From the IMG/VR virus record IMGVR_UViG_3300009431_000040, positions 1 through 42,170 of that record: a DNA stretch of 42,170 bases, one strand, 5' to 3'. The first letter of the stretch is position 1. The number at the start of each line of letters is the position of its first letter. This DNA comes from a virus. Under the pieces are notes generated by a model. The model was not told the DNA's origin and did no database searches. It saw only the letters and a program-made list of their open reading frames with translations. The translations under genes and the position numbers were made by a program. Below are positions 7,979-17,189 of the stretch, one piece after another.

Positions 7979-9258
7979 ACAGACAACACCTTCACATCCC
8001 CTGATAGAACCATGTTATCGCTCAAATCATTCAGCGCCAGAATTTCCTCGGCCCGGGTGCTATCCCCGTAAAGCCGGTATGAAAGCACGCTTGCGGGCAC
8101 CGGTGCCACCGTAATTATCTCCACCCTGGCGACGACCAGTTTTTGCTGGTCAAAGTACTTAAGCGCCTCCGTTCGCAAATCCTTTATATCCTCGTACGCC
8201 TGGGAATAATCAGGTACCGGCACATCAAAATCGTAAATTTCAGCCTCCGGTGTCGGGGTCAGTTGTGACCGTAATTTTTCAAACTGCTCGTCCAGAACCA
8301 CAACGGTTTCATTTATTTCATCGACCGTCGTGTATGTGCCGGCCCCCGCCTGGGCGAAGGCCTCAATACCGAGGCCCGCTTGCATGAAGTTTTTCACTAT
8401 TTCGGCGTTTGTTTGGCGCTCCGCATCCTCGTTAGTAACTGGGTCGGGGGTGATGCGAAATGGACTGGTATCATTTATATCGTATTTACTCCCGTTGTCC
8501 CCAAAATTGAACAGTGTGCGACATGCCTTGAATTTGGAAAACACATCCGTCGTCAAGCCATCTATTCCAAATATTTGGTCGGCAACCCGGGCAAAACCCA
8601 GCAACGGGTTCGCCGCATAAAATGCCGCCTGTTCTTGCGCCGCTAGTGCCTGTCCTGTATATTCAGATGCCTTTGCTATATCGGAAGAAATTGGCGCCAT
8701 TTCTTTTTGTATGGAGCTGAACATGCTGTCAAAGCTGGATTTTGAACATTCCTTATTTTGTGGTGTATTGTTTTTGAATGCTTTTGCACTAGCATCCTGA
8801 AGCGACCGGTTTGCGGCGACCGAAAGCTCCTTTATTCTGGTCGGGTTCGCTTCCCTCGCCCCCGGCGTGAGAGGATTGTCGCCAGCTTGGTCAACGACAG
8901 AAAATGGTATCGAAAAATCGCACCTTCCAGTTTCCGCAAAATTCTCCGTGAACGTGTACACATTCGCGACAACCGTTGCGTTGCCCAGAAAAGGATGTAC
9001 CAATGTGCCAGGAGAATCGTCCTGTAAAGCCCGGCGCAATGCGTCTCTTTTTTCTTCATATTCATCACCGTCATTCGAGTGCGTGAACACCTTTAACGTG
9101 AACTCGGCCGGGAACGGGCCGAGGGGCTTTGACACACGGCGCCCGGTGTTTATGAAAAGATAGTTCGCCCGGGTAACCCCCTCTTTTGTGGTATGGTTTT
9201 CCATAAGGAACGGAACCCCTTTAAAGCTCCCGGGGCGTGCGTTTTGTAAGAAGCTCAT
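7975..9258 (-). CDS. DNA circularisation N-terminal domain protein, Mu gpN-like tail/baseplate protein
   Basis: A 427-residue protein. The N-terminal 150 residues carry the DNA_circ_N pattern: a short start with GSFKGVPFLMENHTTK, then GPFPAEFTLKVF, YEEKRDALRRAL and GTLVHPFLG. In Mu this is gpN, a distal tail protein linking the tube to the baseplate, despite the old name. The C-terminus, with LSYRLYGDSTRAEEILALND, resembles the LysM-like repeat of gpX/gp53-type proteins, which binds sheath or cell wall. It lies between tape measure and hub as in Mu. Confidence 0.88.
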   Translation of the reverse strand: MSFLQNARPGSFKGVPFLMENHTTKEGVTRANYLFINTGRRVSKPLGPFPAEFTLKVFTHSNDGDEYEEKRDALRRALQDDSPGTLVHPFLGNATVVANVYTFTENFAETGRCDFSIPFSVVDQAGDNPLTPGAREANPTRIKELSVAANRSLQDASAKAFKNNTPQNKECSKSSFDSMFSSIQKEMAPISSDIAKASEYTGQALAAQEQAAFYAANPLLGFARVADQIFGIDGLTTDVFSKFKACRTLFNFGDNGSKYDINDTSPFRITPDPVTNEDAERQTNAEIVKNFMQAGLGIEAFAQAGAGTYTTVDEINETVVVLDEQFEKLRSQLTPTPEAEIYDFDVPVPDYSQAYEDIKDLRTEALKYFDQQKLVVARVEIITVAPVPASVLSYRLYGDSTRAEEILALNDLSDNMVLSGDVKVLSV

Positions 9259-9259
9259 A

Positions 9260-11425
9260 TTACCTCACATTTTTTCCGGTGTTTACCGTTGTTAGGTCGT
9301 CCTGACCGGAAACTTTAACGCCCTCCACGACGCCGCCTTTGTCTTTGGTTTCCAGTGTAATCTTCAGTTCCCTCGGTTCCTCTTTGGTCACCGCCTTTTG
9401 CGCCCCGCCGCCCACAAGGTCCTTCCAGGCATGCCCGGCCGTCCGCCCTCCTTCAATCTCGCCGAATTCCTCCTGGGCCTGTTTTATGCGGTTAATCCGC
9501 ACATCCAGCTCCGCCATCGTTTCGGCGCCCGCCTGTAATGAGCGCTCGTAATCATCGCCCATTGTAATTTTCTCCCACAAACCCATCTGGTCATATTTGG
9601 TTTTTATCTGCCTTTTCTTCGTTTGCAACTGCTCTATTGTCATCTTGTCCATGTCGGTCGTTTTCAATTTAGCCGTTGCATTGCTCAAAGTGGTCACGAG
9701 GCGTTCTGCGTTGTTCAGGGCCGGCTTGATTACGCCATCCCATAAAGCCGTTCCGGCGGCATGCCCGACGGCAAACGCACCGGCGAGTAAGCCCATCTTT
9801 CCAGCTAGCCCCTTGATGCCACCCTTCATCAGACCGACTTTTGTAATGGGTGCATTCAGCGCCGCCCCGAAGTCTTGCGCCCCGGCGGCGCCGGAACCCA
9901 TTGTGCCGAGGAATGCCGAGAACCCAGCCTTGAGTTTAATTACCTTGCCGACCGCCGTAAACAGGAGGCCCATCTTGACGGTAAACGCCACAAGGGCAAG
10001 CCCGGCCTCGAACGTGCTGTCGTCCATATTGGTCAACCAGTTCAAAATCGGCTCCAGCTTGTCCATCAGGCGCTCCGCCACCGGCAACAACCGGTCGCCC
10101 ACACGTTGCGCAAACACCATCATCCGGGCCTTTGTGCGCTTCCATTTTTCGCCCTGGGCGTTGATGCCGTTCGTCACCTCATTGAAGGCGACTTCCATTT
10201 GCCCGGAGCGTTGTGTCATTTCCTGAAGCGCCTCGTTGTACTTGCCCGCACGCCCCTCCAGCAATGCCAGGGAAAGAACGAGGCCTTCCTTGCGACCCCC
10301 CAGGGCGGCGGCGAAGCCTTTTGTTCCCTCGGTATGCTTTTTCATCTGGCGGAGCCAATCCATCGTTCCCATTGTTTCCATCGCCTCGGCGGCGGTGCCG
10401 AAACTGGTACCGAGTTCCCGGTTTGTCTTTTTCACAACCGCCGCCATCTGAGGCGTCTCTTTGATGATACCGGTGTACAGGGCCGACATCTGGGTACTTA
10501 CTTCCGCAACGTTCCCGGTCACGCCCGCCGCCGCCGTCATGGTTGCGAACAACTGCTCTTGTGATACGCCGATTTGCTTCGCAAGCGGGGCGACCTTGCC
10601 CATTGTCGCCGCCATATCGGCGAACGGGGCCTTGATGGCGAGCTTGTTTGTGACAAACGCCAGGTCGGCAAGGTGTTCAGTCGCCGCCGCCGATTTGTCG
10701 CCGTATATTTCGGTCAGGCTGGTCAATAGGCCCAGCGTTTCCTCGGTGCTGGCGAGGCCGGCTTTGGAGGCCCGGGCAACAACATTCATCCGGCCCATTG
10801 TGTCGGCGCTATCCCCCCAGGCCGAAATCGCCGCATACGCCCCTTTAGAAAGGTCCTCGGTCGATATTCCTGTCTGAACGGAAAGGTCTTGTATCTCTGT
10901 TTTTAACTGTTTGACCCTGGCGGTTTGCCCCGGGATGAGGGTTGCGACCGCCGCCATATTTTCATTGAAATCCATCGCCATCTTCACCGATGCGGTTGCG
11001 GCGGCGACCATAGGCAATGTGAAGCGGGTTGTGATGGTGCGGCCGGCTCTGGACATGCCGGCGCCGACCATGCGCATCTTGTCGGCGTGTTCGCTGGCGG
11101 ATTTGTTCGCCTTCTTGGTAGATGTGGCGAGGTTGTCGTAACTCTTTGAGGCGCTCCTGGTAGAGCGTTCAACCCGGCGGGTCGCCCGGTTCACCTCGTT
11201 CAGCGATTTCAATAACCGTTGTTGCTCGGCGTGTATTTTTTCGGATGTGTTGTCCACCCCCTGTCCGGCAACGTTCAAACGGGTGTACGCCTTTGCGGCG
11301 ATTTTGATGCCCTTCGACATCTTGCGCATGGAAAGGTCTATTTTGTTCGCCGATTCCGTAACCTTTTTCGATACGGCCGAGAACTGGTCAATGGCTTTGA
11401 TATTGTAGGAAATAGTGAAGGACAT
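9260..11425 (-). CDS. Tail tape measure protein (TP901-type core)
   Basis: A 721-residue protein with a coiled-coil N-terminus, then the TP901 core (about residues 125-330) with MAMDFNENMAAVATLIPG, IQDLSVQTGISTEDL and GVTGNVAEVSTQMSALYTG. Hydrophobic segments follow near 465-490 and 530-560, as in tape measures that reach the host membrane. By the usual rule of about 0.15 nm per residue this predicts a tail near 100-110 nm. It follows the frameshifted chaperone gene and precedes the gpN-like gene, the canonical order. Confidence 0.93.
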   Translation of the reverse strand: MSFTISYNIKAIDQFSAVSKKVTESANKIDLSMRKMSKGIKIAAKAYTRLNVAGQGVDNTSEKIHAEQQRLLKSLNEVNRATRRVERSTRSASKSYDNLATSTKKANKSASEHADKMRMVGAGMSRAGRTITTRFTLPMVAAATASVKMAMDFNENMAAVATLIPGQTARVKQLKTEIQDLSVQTGISTEDLSKGAYAAISAWGDSADTMGRMNVVARASKAGLASTEETLGLLTSLTEIYGDKSAAATEHLADLAFVTNKLAIKAPFADMAATMGKVAPLAKQIGVSQEQLFATMTAAAGVTGNVAEVSTQMSALYTGIIKETPQMAAVVKKTNRELGTSFGTAAEAMETMGTMDWLRQMKKHTEGTKGFAAALGGRKEGLVLSLALLEGRAGKYNEALQEMTQRSGQMEVAFNEVTNGINAQGEKWKRTKARMMVFAQRVGDRLLPVAERLMDKLEPILNWLTNMDDSTFEAGLALVAFTVKMGLLFTAVGKVIKLKAGFSAFLGTMGSGAAGAQDFGAALNAPITKVGLMKGGIKGLAGKMGLLAGAFAVGHAAGTALWDGVIKPALNNAERLVTTLSNATAKLKTTDMDKMTIEQLQTKKRQIKTKYDQMGLWEKITMGDDYERSLQAGAETMAELDVRINRIKQAQEEFGEIEGGRTAGHAWKDLVGGGAQKAVTKEEPRELKITLETKDKGGVVEGVKVSGQDDLTTVNTGKNVR

Positions 11426-11449
11426 CGACGGCGACCTTTCGGGGGATGC

Positions 11450-12072
11450 CTATTCGCCCTCAATTTTTCCGATGGTGTCGTCCAAAGCGAAAAGCTCGGG
11501 CAAGGGCATCCGATGAGCGTCCTGATAACTGATTGCGCCCCGCATGTAGCGGCAAATCGCAATAATCAGTTCATCAATTTTCTGCCACCCCTCGATTTCT
11601 TCTAGTTCACGAGGGAGTTCAATAAAAAAGTGACCACATATTCGCCAAACATGCGCTCCATGTCATCGAAGGACAGCTTGTCGAACAGGTGCGCATTCAG
11701 CGTCTCCCCGTGTACCGAACCGCACCCGTCCACAATTATCTTCTGGAACAGGTTGTACACGGTTTCCATCGCATTTTCGTCCTCGATTTGGGCGAGGGCG
11801 AGGATGGTCATAAGTGTTTCACCCGTGAATTTTTCATCATCGCCGCCCTTTGCGGGTGCCGGCTTGCCACCTTTGTCATCCGGCGTTGCCCTGGCGGTGA
11901 TGTGTTTGTCGACGTGGTACGCACAAAAGTTCTTGATGCGTGCCACCTGGCTCCGGTGTTTGCTGGCGGGGGCCGTTAAGACCACAACCTCGCACTCCTG
12001 GGCCTCGCCCCGTATGTGGGCCTCGATTGGGTCGTTGAGCGAAACTTCAATTTGTTTTAATTGTTGTACCAT
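11450..12072 (-). CDS. Tail assembly chaperone, -1 frameshift long form (gpGT-like)
   Basis: At 11629-11623 the zero-frame codons are T TTT TTA, the canonical X XXY YYZ slippery site. A -1 slip lets translation continue from 11623 for 57 codons to the TAG at 11452-11450. The added tail begins IELPRELEEIEGWQKIDELI and ends IGKIEGE, giving about 207 residues. This second frame has no start codon of its own and ends 25 bases before the tape-measure start, exactly where a T domain is expected. In lambda the G/GT ratio controls tail assembly. I saw the slippery site and open frame directly; the slippage is inferred. Confidence 0.85.
11602..12072 (-). CDS. Tail assembly chaperone, short form (gpG-like)
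   Basis: A 156-residue protein made without frameshifting. It lies between the tail tube and tape-measure genes, where gpG-type chaperones that coat the tape measure are found. It is mostly helical, with MTILALAQIEDENAMETVYN and FDKLSFDDMERMFGEYV. Six codons before its TAG stop it carries the heptamer TTTTTTA in the correct phase (11629-11623), so a fraction of ribosomes should move to the -1 frame and make the longer product listed separately. Confidence 0.85.
   Translation of the reverse strand: MVQQLKQIEVSLNDPIEAHIRGEAQECEVVVLTAPASKHRSQVARIKNFCAYHVDKHITARATPDDKGGKPAPAKGGDDEKFTGETLMTILALAQIEDENAMETVYNLFQKIIVDGCGSVHGETLNAHLFDKLSFDDMERMFGEYVVTFLLNSLVN
11623..11629 (-). promoter_or_regulatory. 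Slippery heptamer TTTTTTA for -1 frameshift
   Basis: The minus strand reads TTTTTTA, in phase with codons TTT TTA of the short chaperone frame. The same heptamer is used by HIV-1 gag-pol. The overlapping -1 frame stays open for 57 codons. Confidence 0.85.
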
Positions 12073-12111
12073 TTAAAAATCCTTTGTCCGTTGAGTTGAA
12101 AAAAATGGTGA

Positions 12112-12510
12112 TTAGATGGGCTGGTCGCCGCACCATTCGAGCGACAACTTGCCATCGGCGGAAAGCTCGGCCTCGTAATTGTTGATGATGCTGGCGTTGT
12201 TGTACACCCGGCCGAAGTTTTTTCCGTCCGGTGTTTTGCCAGTTACCTCAACCACGTTGACGCCGGGTTTTTTCTTCCACCCCCGGGCAAGCTCAATCGC
12301 CTCGATGGTATTGGGCAAATCGAAAGAAACCTTGCCCATCTTCTCCTCGGCGTTGTCCGTGATAACCAGGTCGACATTCCCGCCGCCGGCGCTTTGGGTG
12401 CGCACGGTGGTCTCGCCCTCGCCCTCATCAATTTTGCATGTATTGGGCAATATGCCGACCGGATTGTTGTTTACGATTACAGACGGCTTTGAAAGTGCAA
12501 ATTTTGCCAT
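12112..12510 (-). CDS. Tail tube protein
   Basis: A 132-residue protein with the compact beta-rich build of tube subunits: NNNPVGILPNTCKIDEGEG, VITDNAEEKMGKVSFDLPNT, a GWKKKPGVNVVEVTG segment and an ending in LSLEWCGDQPI. It sits directly after the sheath gene and before the chaperones, as in Mu and P2 (gpM and FII). It probably stacks in hexamers inside the sheath to form the DNA channel. Confidence 0.85.
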   Translation of the reverse strand: MAKFALSKPSVIVNNNPVGILPNTCKIDEGEGETTVRTQSAGGGNVDLVITDNAEEKMGKVSFDLPNTIEAIELARGWKKKPGVNVVEVTGKTPDGKNFGRVYNNASIINNYEAELSADGKLSLEWCGDQPI

Positions 12511-12523
12511 GTCCGACTCCTAG

Positions 12524-14074
12524 TTAGTTCAGGCTGAAAGCGAGTTGCAAGTTCGCAACAATCGTTCTCAGTTGGGTTACTATTGGAACCTTCATGTTCA
12601 CGGTGACCCAGCCGGTGACCAGATCGACGGAAACATTTAGGTTTGCGATGAAGAAATTGCGGGCGTCCTCGCCATCCTGAACCAGCACGTACGGGTCTTT
12701 CCCTAAAATGCCGAAGTACCGGATGAACTTGGCACGGATGGAGGCCTCGTTGTTTATGTTGCGGTTCGGCACAAGGTCGCCCAGGGTCAGCCTCGATTGT
12801 GCGCAATCCTTTTTGATGTTGTTGAACATGTATTCCCGTGCCTGGGAAGATGTGTCAACGTAGTTCAGGAACTTGAAACTCGGGTCCTCGTTGCCACCCG
12901 AATCGGTCTTGTACGTGGTCGGTACCTCGCCGATTATGATGCCGTTGTTCGCCGTGTTATTGCCAATCACGAAACCGCCGGCCTCCACAATGTCCTCGAT
13001 GTCGCCATCCTCGAACCCAAAACCGACTTCCATGATGGGCAACGGCGGGAGGGGCGTGTTGAAGTATGGCAAGGATGCCAGGGCCGGCCCACCGGTGCCG
13101 TCATTGGGGCCTCCGGCGGCGTTCACGTATTGCGTGATGTTCGCACCGTCCGTCAACCTGAGCGCCCTTATGGCGCCGATTAGGGCGCTTCTAGCAAACA
13201 GGTTCTCAAACACGCTCGGCCCCTTGTAATCCGCCTCGTCCTCCGTTCCCTCGCACTGGTAGATGATGTTCTGCGAATTGAGGGCATCAAGTGCCGTCAC
13301 ATGGTTCGCTTTGGTATCCGCCAGGGTGACAATTCCCACCCCGTCCAAAACCCTGTTCCTCACGTTCCACCTGGGGTTCAGCAACGTTGTCAGGTTCGCA
13401 ACGCCGTACGAGCCGGGTTGCATGATTTGCTGATACCGGGTGTTCCCGATAATGGTTGAAAGTGTGGGCAAGGTGGGAACTCCAGCCCCGCCAGTCATCG
13501 CCGTGATGGTAACGCCGACGCCGGCAACGGCCCCGGATACGTACAACGGTGTCGAGTCTCCCTCGGTTCCATCGTGTCTGTATGTGGCGTTGACCTGGTT
13601 TGCAGTTACGCCATCCACCTCAACCTCACAAACGCATTTAGGCTTCAATACGTACGCCGCCTCAACTTTTGCCGCAATCGCATCCCCGGAATCCCCGGAA
13701 ACAACCGCAACGCTCACAACGCCGTTTCGACTGGAACCGACGCCGAATTCCAGTGTGCCGTTTTCCGTTGCCGGCCCTGTAATAAGGAACTCGCCGACAG
13801 ACGCGGCACCGGCCGGATCATCCAGCGCCACAAGGTCAATAGGGGTCAGGGGGTTGATTTCCCTAAACGCCGTAATGGCATCCTCAAGCATGCTCCCCTC
13901 GCCGGTCAATGCGGCGATCTGGTCGTCATCCACATCCCGGGTCAGCGCCCCGGCGACCGCCGAACCACCGGCAAGCTTTTGTCCGTGAAAAAGCGCTCTT
14001 TGCGCCGCATTTTGGGCCGCAACGTTTGCGCCGATTATATTGACGGTTGTGTCAGGCTGGCTAATTTGTGTCAT
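12524..14074 (-). CDS. Contractile tail sheath protein
   Basis: A 516-residue protein. Residues 1-120 and about 230-516 form the conserved sheath core, with PGSYGVANLTTLLNPRWNVRN, VTLADTKANHVTALDALN and the C-terminal FFIANLNVSVDLVTGWVTVNMKV handshake region. Residues about 105-215 look like a protruding beta-rich insert. Directly upstream of the tube gene, it defines the particle as a myovirus. Sheath subunits contract on baseplate triggering to drive the tube through the envelope. Confidence 0.9.
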   Translation of the reverse strand: MTQISQPDTTVNIIGANVAAQNAAQRALFHGQKLAGGSAVAGALTRDVDDDQIAALTGEGSMLEDAITAFREINPLTPIDLVALDDPAGAASVGEFLITGPATENGTLEFGVGSSRNGVVSVAVVSGDSGDAIAAKVEAAYVLKPKCVCEVEVDGVTANQVNATYRHDGTEGDSTPLYVSGAVAGVGVTITAMTGGAGVPTLPTLSTIIGNTRYQQIMQPGSYGVANLTTLLNPRWNVRNRVLDGVGIVTLADTKANHVTALDALNSQNIIYQCEGTEDEADYKGPSVFENLFARSALIGAIRALRLTDGANITQYVNAAGGPNDGTGGPALASLPYFNTPLPPLPIMEVGFGFEDGDIEDIVEAGGFVIGNNTANNGIIIGEVPTTYKTDSGGNEDPSFKFLNYVDTSSQAREYMFNNIKKDCAQSRLTLGDLVPNRNINNEASIRAKFIRYFGILGKDPYVLVQDGEDARNFFIANLNVSVDLVTGWVTVNMKVPIVTQLRTIVANLQLAFSLN

Positions 14075-14085
14075 TTAAAAATCTC

Positions 14086-15165
14086 CTATGAATTCTCGTC
14101 CAAATCGACCTCAGTGGATACGATTATTTCTCCATTATCGGTCATTATGTTTATATAATCAAACTTCAAATCACGCCAAGCGGAGGTCGGACTAGCAAGT
14201 AACGTGTCTGAATTTGCTATCTGTGCAACCTGGCTAAATTCGAAATTGTGTATGTAGTACGCCTTTTTGTACTCATGTTTACCATCGCCCTGGGGGTACA
14301 CGCCGGAATCCGCCTCGTGCGTGAAACCGGTGTCGAAGGTGGCGCCCAGGAGGCTACTATATAGGGCAGGTCGGGTATCCTCGTTCAAATCCCTGGCATA
14401 TCGGCCCGTAATTTTCTCTACCGGCGCAAAGGTGTACACACTGAACGGCGACATGAGCAACCCGTTCCAGGTGTTCGTTCCTCCCTGCTCCATATCCGCA
14501 TCGGTATTAACATAGCGGTCTTTGTTTATGTTCGTGTCGCCCAAAACAACAAACGCCCACATATCATCCGGCGGTTGCGCATCGTACGCCTCTATTATGC
14601 GCTCAACCTCACTGGCGCCACTGACACGGACGGCCGTGTGCAACCTGGTATTCGGCACATCAATCACCGGGGCGCCCCCTGAAAAATCCCAGGGTATTAC
14701 ATATGAAAAATTGTCGTCATCTATCCAGGCAATTTCAAATAGTCCATTAATACCTACCTCCCGGTCCTCCTTTAAAGTAAGGTCCCCCGGGGCCGGCACG
14801 GTGAGGCCCTTGACTGACAGGTCGTTGCGGCCCGGCACCGAAAGAAGCTCGTAATCGTTGTTCACCGCTGGCGTGCTGGCGGATTCGAGCCGTGCGGTTG
14901 ACTGGTACCCCTCCGTCAAGTCGTGCGGGTCCTGGGTTACCAGGAACGCCTCGGTGGCATCCCCCGACACCGTGTCGATGGGATTGGCGACCCTGGCGTG
15001 CGTAACGGTGAGCAGATGTTTGTTCGCCAGCCCGTGCGCCGTTTTGGTTACGGTGACCAGATTGCCGGCGATAACAATCGCTTCCGGTGCCACATACACC
15101 GAAAAAAGGTCGCTGAACCTGGGCAAATTCTCACGGAGATGCAGGATAATTTCTTTGGCTTGCAT
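14086..15165 (-). CDS. Uncharacterised tail/neck protein
   Basis: A 359-residue protein between the gp10/virion-morphogenesis-type gene and the sheath, where tail terminator or completion proteins usually lie. The start MQAKEIILHLRENLPRFSDLF resembles tail terminators, but the family is usually about 140-200 residues. Here a large beta-rich region (about 25-170), with AHGLANKHLLTVTHARV and a PGDLTLKEDREVGINGLFEI segment, seems inserted. I call it a candidate terminator with a large insertion; a completion or collar protein is the alternative. Confidence 0.65.
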   Translation of the reverse strand: MQAKEIILHLRENLPRFSDLFSVYVAPEAIVIAGNLVTVTKTAHGLANKHLLTVTHARVANPIDTVSGDATEAFLVTQDPHDLTEGYQSTARLESASTPAVNNDYELLSVPGRNDLSVKGLTVPAPGDLTLKEDREVGINGLFEIAWIDDDNFSYVIPWDFSGGAPVIDVPNTRLHTAVRVSGASEVERIIEAYDAQPPDDMWAFVVLGDTNINKDRYVNTDADMEQGGTNTWNGLLMSPFSVYTFAPVEKITGRYARDLNEDTRPALYSSLLGATFDTGFTHEADSGVYPQGDGKHEYKKAYYIHNFEFSQVAQIANSDTLLASPTSAWRDLKFDYINIMTDNGEIIVSTEVDLDENS

Positions 15166-15614
15166 TACGCCAGGCTCCTCAGTTCACGCTCAAGTTCCGT
15201 TCTAAACCAGTTCTTTATCTCTCCCCGGCGCTGGCTAATCGCCCGCAACAAATAACGCCGGCCTCCCAATTCGTGCTTCCGTGCGTACGGGGTGTTCGCC
15301 CCGAACGTGAGCAGATGCCCGAACTTAATTCTCGAATTTATGGATTTCGCAAGCGCACCGGTCAGGATTGCCGGGCTTTCGCCCTTCCTGCTCGCACGGT
15401 GCAACCGGCCCCGCTTGAGGCGCTTGCCACCCCGGCCCACATATACCAGGTACGTCCGGCCGTGTTTGGGTTTCTTCATGTCCTCAATTGCGGTTTTTTT
15501 CAAATCCTTTTTCATTTGGAGCATTGCGTTTTGGATGCCCCGGCGCACCTTTTGCGGCATGCGCTTGAGTTGCCGATATACAGCCTTGTTGTCCTTGCCC
15601 GGTCTGATGGTCAT
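15165..15614 (-). CDS. Head-tail / virion morphogenesis protein (HK97 gp10-like or P2 gpS-like)
   Basis: A 149-residue basic protein. ATG 15614 was chosen because it follows the upstream stop by one base; upstream in-frame starts at 15638 and 15737 would overlap the previous gene. The pattern is a helical N-terminus with VYRQLKRMPQKVRRGIQNAM, a basic RTYLVYVGRGGKRLKRGR loop and SPAILTGALAKSINSRI, then YARKHELGGRRYLLRA. The H-E-x-G-x-R-xxxxR order (YA..HE.G) is typical of tail completion proteins that join tail to head. Confidence 0.8.
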   Translation of the reverse strand: MTIRPGKDNKAVYRQLKRMPQKVRRGIQNAMLQMKKDLKKTAIEDMKKPKHGRTYLVYVGRGGKRLKRGRLHRASRKGESPAILTGALAKSINSRIKFGHLLTFGANTPYARKHELGGRRYLLRAISQRRGEIKNWFRTELERELRSLA

Positions 15615-15615
15615 T

Positions 15616-16002
15616 TTAGGCAAAGTTAGGCTCCTCATCCTTGTCGCCCCGGACGTTGCAATAACAGGCGTAAAATTCGTTCCGTTCGTCCAGGTTTTCG
15701 ACCAGTAAAATGTCGTAGTTTTCCGACCTGTATTCAATCCAGGCCTCGGCCGTCAGGCCCGCGAACCATCGTAAATAAAACACATGCGAAACCTCTACGT
15801 CTAGATTGGTCACATAGAATGTGTCACGCCCCTTTGTGGACTTGAGGCCGGCCCACACGGTTTTCGTGTTTGCAAAATCCTCACCGAAATCGACGGTTGT
15901 GGTCGGGGCCGCAATCGCACGGGATTTGATTTTGATACGTCGGTCCATGTCGCCGGCACATATACCTCGATGGTCGATGCGTATGGGTTTGCACCTGGGC
16001 AT
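15616..16002 (-). CDS. Head closure / head-tail joining protein
   Basis: A 128-residue protein with the SPP1 gp16-like pattern: AGDMDRRIKIKSRAI, then VWAGLKSTKGRDTFY, followed by strands ending in YDILLVENLDERNEFYACYC. Head closure proteins plug the connector after packaging. It lies between the connector and the gp10-like protein with one- to two-base gaps. The first 18 residues are basic and may be an extension. Confidence 0.85.
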   Translation of the reverse strand: MPRCKPIRIDHRGICAGDMDRRIKIKSRAIAAPTTTVDFGEDFANTKTVWAGLKSTKGRDTFYVTNLDVEVSHVFYLRWFAGLTAEAWIEYRSENYDILLVENLDERNEFYACYCNVRGDKDEEPNFA

Positions 16003-16003
16003 C

Positions 16004-16702
16004 CTACAACCCCTGTCGTAAATCGAAAATTCGGTGCTGGCTATAGATGAGCTTCGCCCCCGGTGGCAACGGGCAACCTATACACGCCGCTGCCGCACTC
16101 CCGGACCATGCGCCATCGCAATCGCCCCGATTTGCAAACATCGCCGAAACGTGCAACTTGAGCGCCTCCAGAATGTCGGCCGGCAAATTGGCATCCGTCC
16201 AGCCTGCCACAAAATCGAATTCTATGGCGTGTAAAACATCATCCGCATCGCTGGGCCAGGATTTACCCCGTGATGGAGCTACATAGGAAAAATCCGTCTC
16301 AGACGGAGTGAAGTAGTAGTCCGCCGCATCGATAGTTTCCGGCGTGTCTTGCACCTTGCGAGTGATGGATGTGATGGATACCAGGGGGGAGCGCCGTATT
16401 TCGTACGGCTGGTCCTGACCTATGTTGAGGCCTCTGTATAGGCCCCTGGGGTATCCGGCGCACGTCACGAAAAAATCGAGGTACGCCTTGAAATTTCCTT
16501 GCCAGAATACCCGCTTGGATACTTTCTCGCCCACATTTATCGCCGCCGCAATCAATGCGTCCATGTACGCAACAAACGTCGGCTCGCCCAGCAAATCAGG
16601 GTCCAGCTTTAAATGCTCAACCATTTGCGCCGCCGTTAAAGGCGCCGAACCGATACGTGCAATCAGCTTGTAATCATATATACTAGGTACCGGATATCCC
16701 AT
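16004..16702 (-). CDS. Head-tail connector protein (HK97 gp6-like)
   Basis: A 232-residue protein. APLTAAQMVEHLKLDPD near residue 20-35 matches the gp6-like start of helices, followed by FVAYMDALIAAAINVGEKVSKR, the SPLVSITSITRKVQD strand pair, and VAGWTDANLPADILEALKLHVSAMFANR, a strong family hallmark (F..G......P..ik.Ai..l...y..R). It forms the adaptor ring below the portal. Confidence 0.88.
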   Translation of the reverse strand: MGYPVPSIYDYKLIARIGSAPLTAAQMVEHLKLDPDLLGEPTFVAYMDALIAAAINVGEKVSKRVFWQGNFKAYLDFFVTCAGYPRGLYRGLNIGQDQPYEIRRSPLVSITSITRKVQDTPETIDAADYYFTPSETDFSYVAPSRGKSWPSDADDVLHAIEFDFVAGWTDANLPADILEALKLHVSAMFANRGDCDGAWSGSAAAACIGCPLPPGAKLIYSQHRIFDLRQGL

Positions 16703-16792
16703 TGTCGAACCTTGTTAAAATGAGGCACGGCACAGCGCATCAATACTTCGGTCAACGGACAAAGGATTTTTAAGGCCGTACCGTGCCAAAAC

Positions 16793-16819
16793 AAAAAAAG
16801 GTCGCCGATTAGACCGGCG
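16793..16819 (-). terminator. Probable intrinsic terminator after the head decoration gene
   Basis: On the minus strand CGCCG and CGGCG (16819-16815 and 16807-16803) pair around a seven-base loop that includes the stop codon of the upstream gene, then ACC and seven T follow. The stem is only 5 bp, so it may attenuate rather than stop transcription of the connector genes. Confidence 0.5.
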
Positions 16820-17147
16820 CCTCATGTGGCGTACCGAGTACAGCAACAATGGTATCGTCCGCCGGAGCATCAGTAACGGTAATGCGTACATACCGTTTTT
16901 TTCCTACATATCCGACCTTCCCGGTGCCGGCGGCGGTATACGCCGTCTCACCCAATACAAAATCGGCAGGCACCGCAACGGCGTCCGCTAATGCAGAATC
17001 ATCGCCGTGCTCAAGCGATAACGCGGTCGTGTCCTGTACGGGCAGAATGAAAGTCAGCGACTCGTATCCCTGAGTATCAACAATAGTGACACCGGATTCT
17101 ATAGTCGCATCTGGGTTAATTTTGGTAACTTGGTCTTTGTTTGCCAT
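16809..17147 (-). CDS. Probable head fibre/decoration protein
   Basis: A 112-residue protein directly after the capsid gene. It has IVDTQGYESLTFILPVQ, then HGDDSALADAVAVPADFVLG and KRYVRITVTDAP..DDTIVAVLGTP. This LxxxH.D.......vp.d...G and kRYvRl.vt pattern recurs in small proteins placed after phage capsid genes. I infer a virion surface role; the exact function is unknown. The separate hairpins on either side suggest it is transcribed in its own dose. Confidence 0.7.
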   Translation of the reverse strand: MANKDQVTKINPDATIESGVTIVDTQGYESLTFILPVQDTTALSLEHGDDSALADAVAVPADFVLGETAYTAAGTGKVGYVGKKRYVRITVTDAPADDTIVAVLGTPHEAPV

Positions 17148-17189
17148 CTTGTGACCTCTTTAAAAAAAATTTCTGTTTCTAGAACCGCA

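Noticed and set aside
9597-10564. Overlapping plus-strand frames inside the tape measure gene
   Set aside because: They are antisense shadows of a clear tape-measure protein, without start signals or family motifs.
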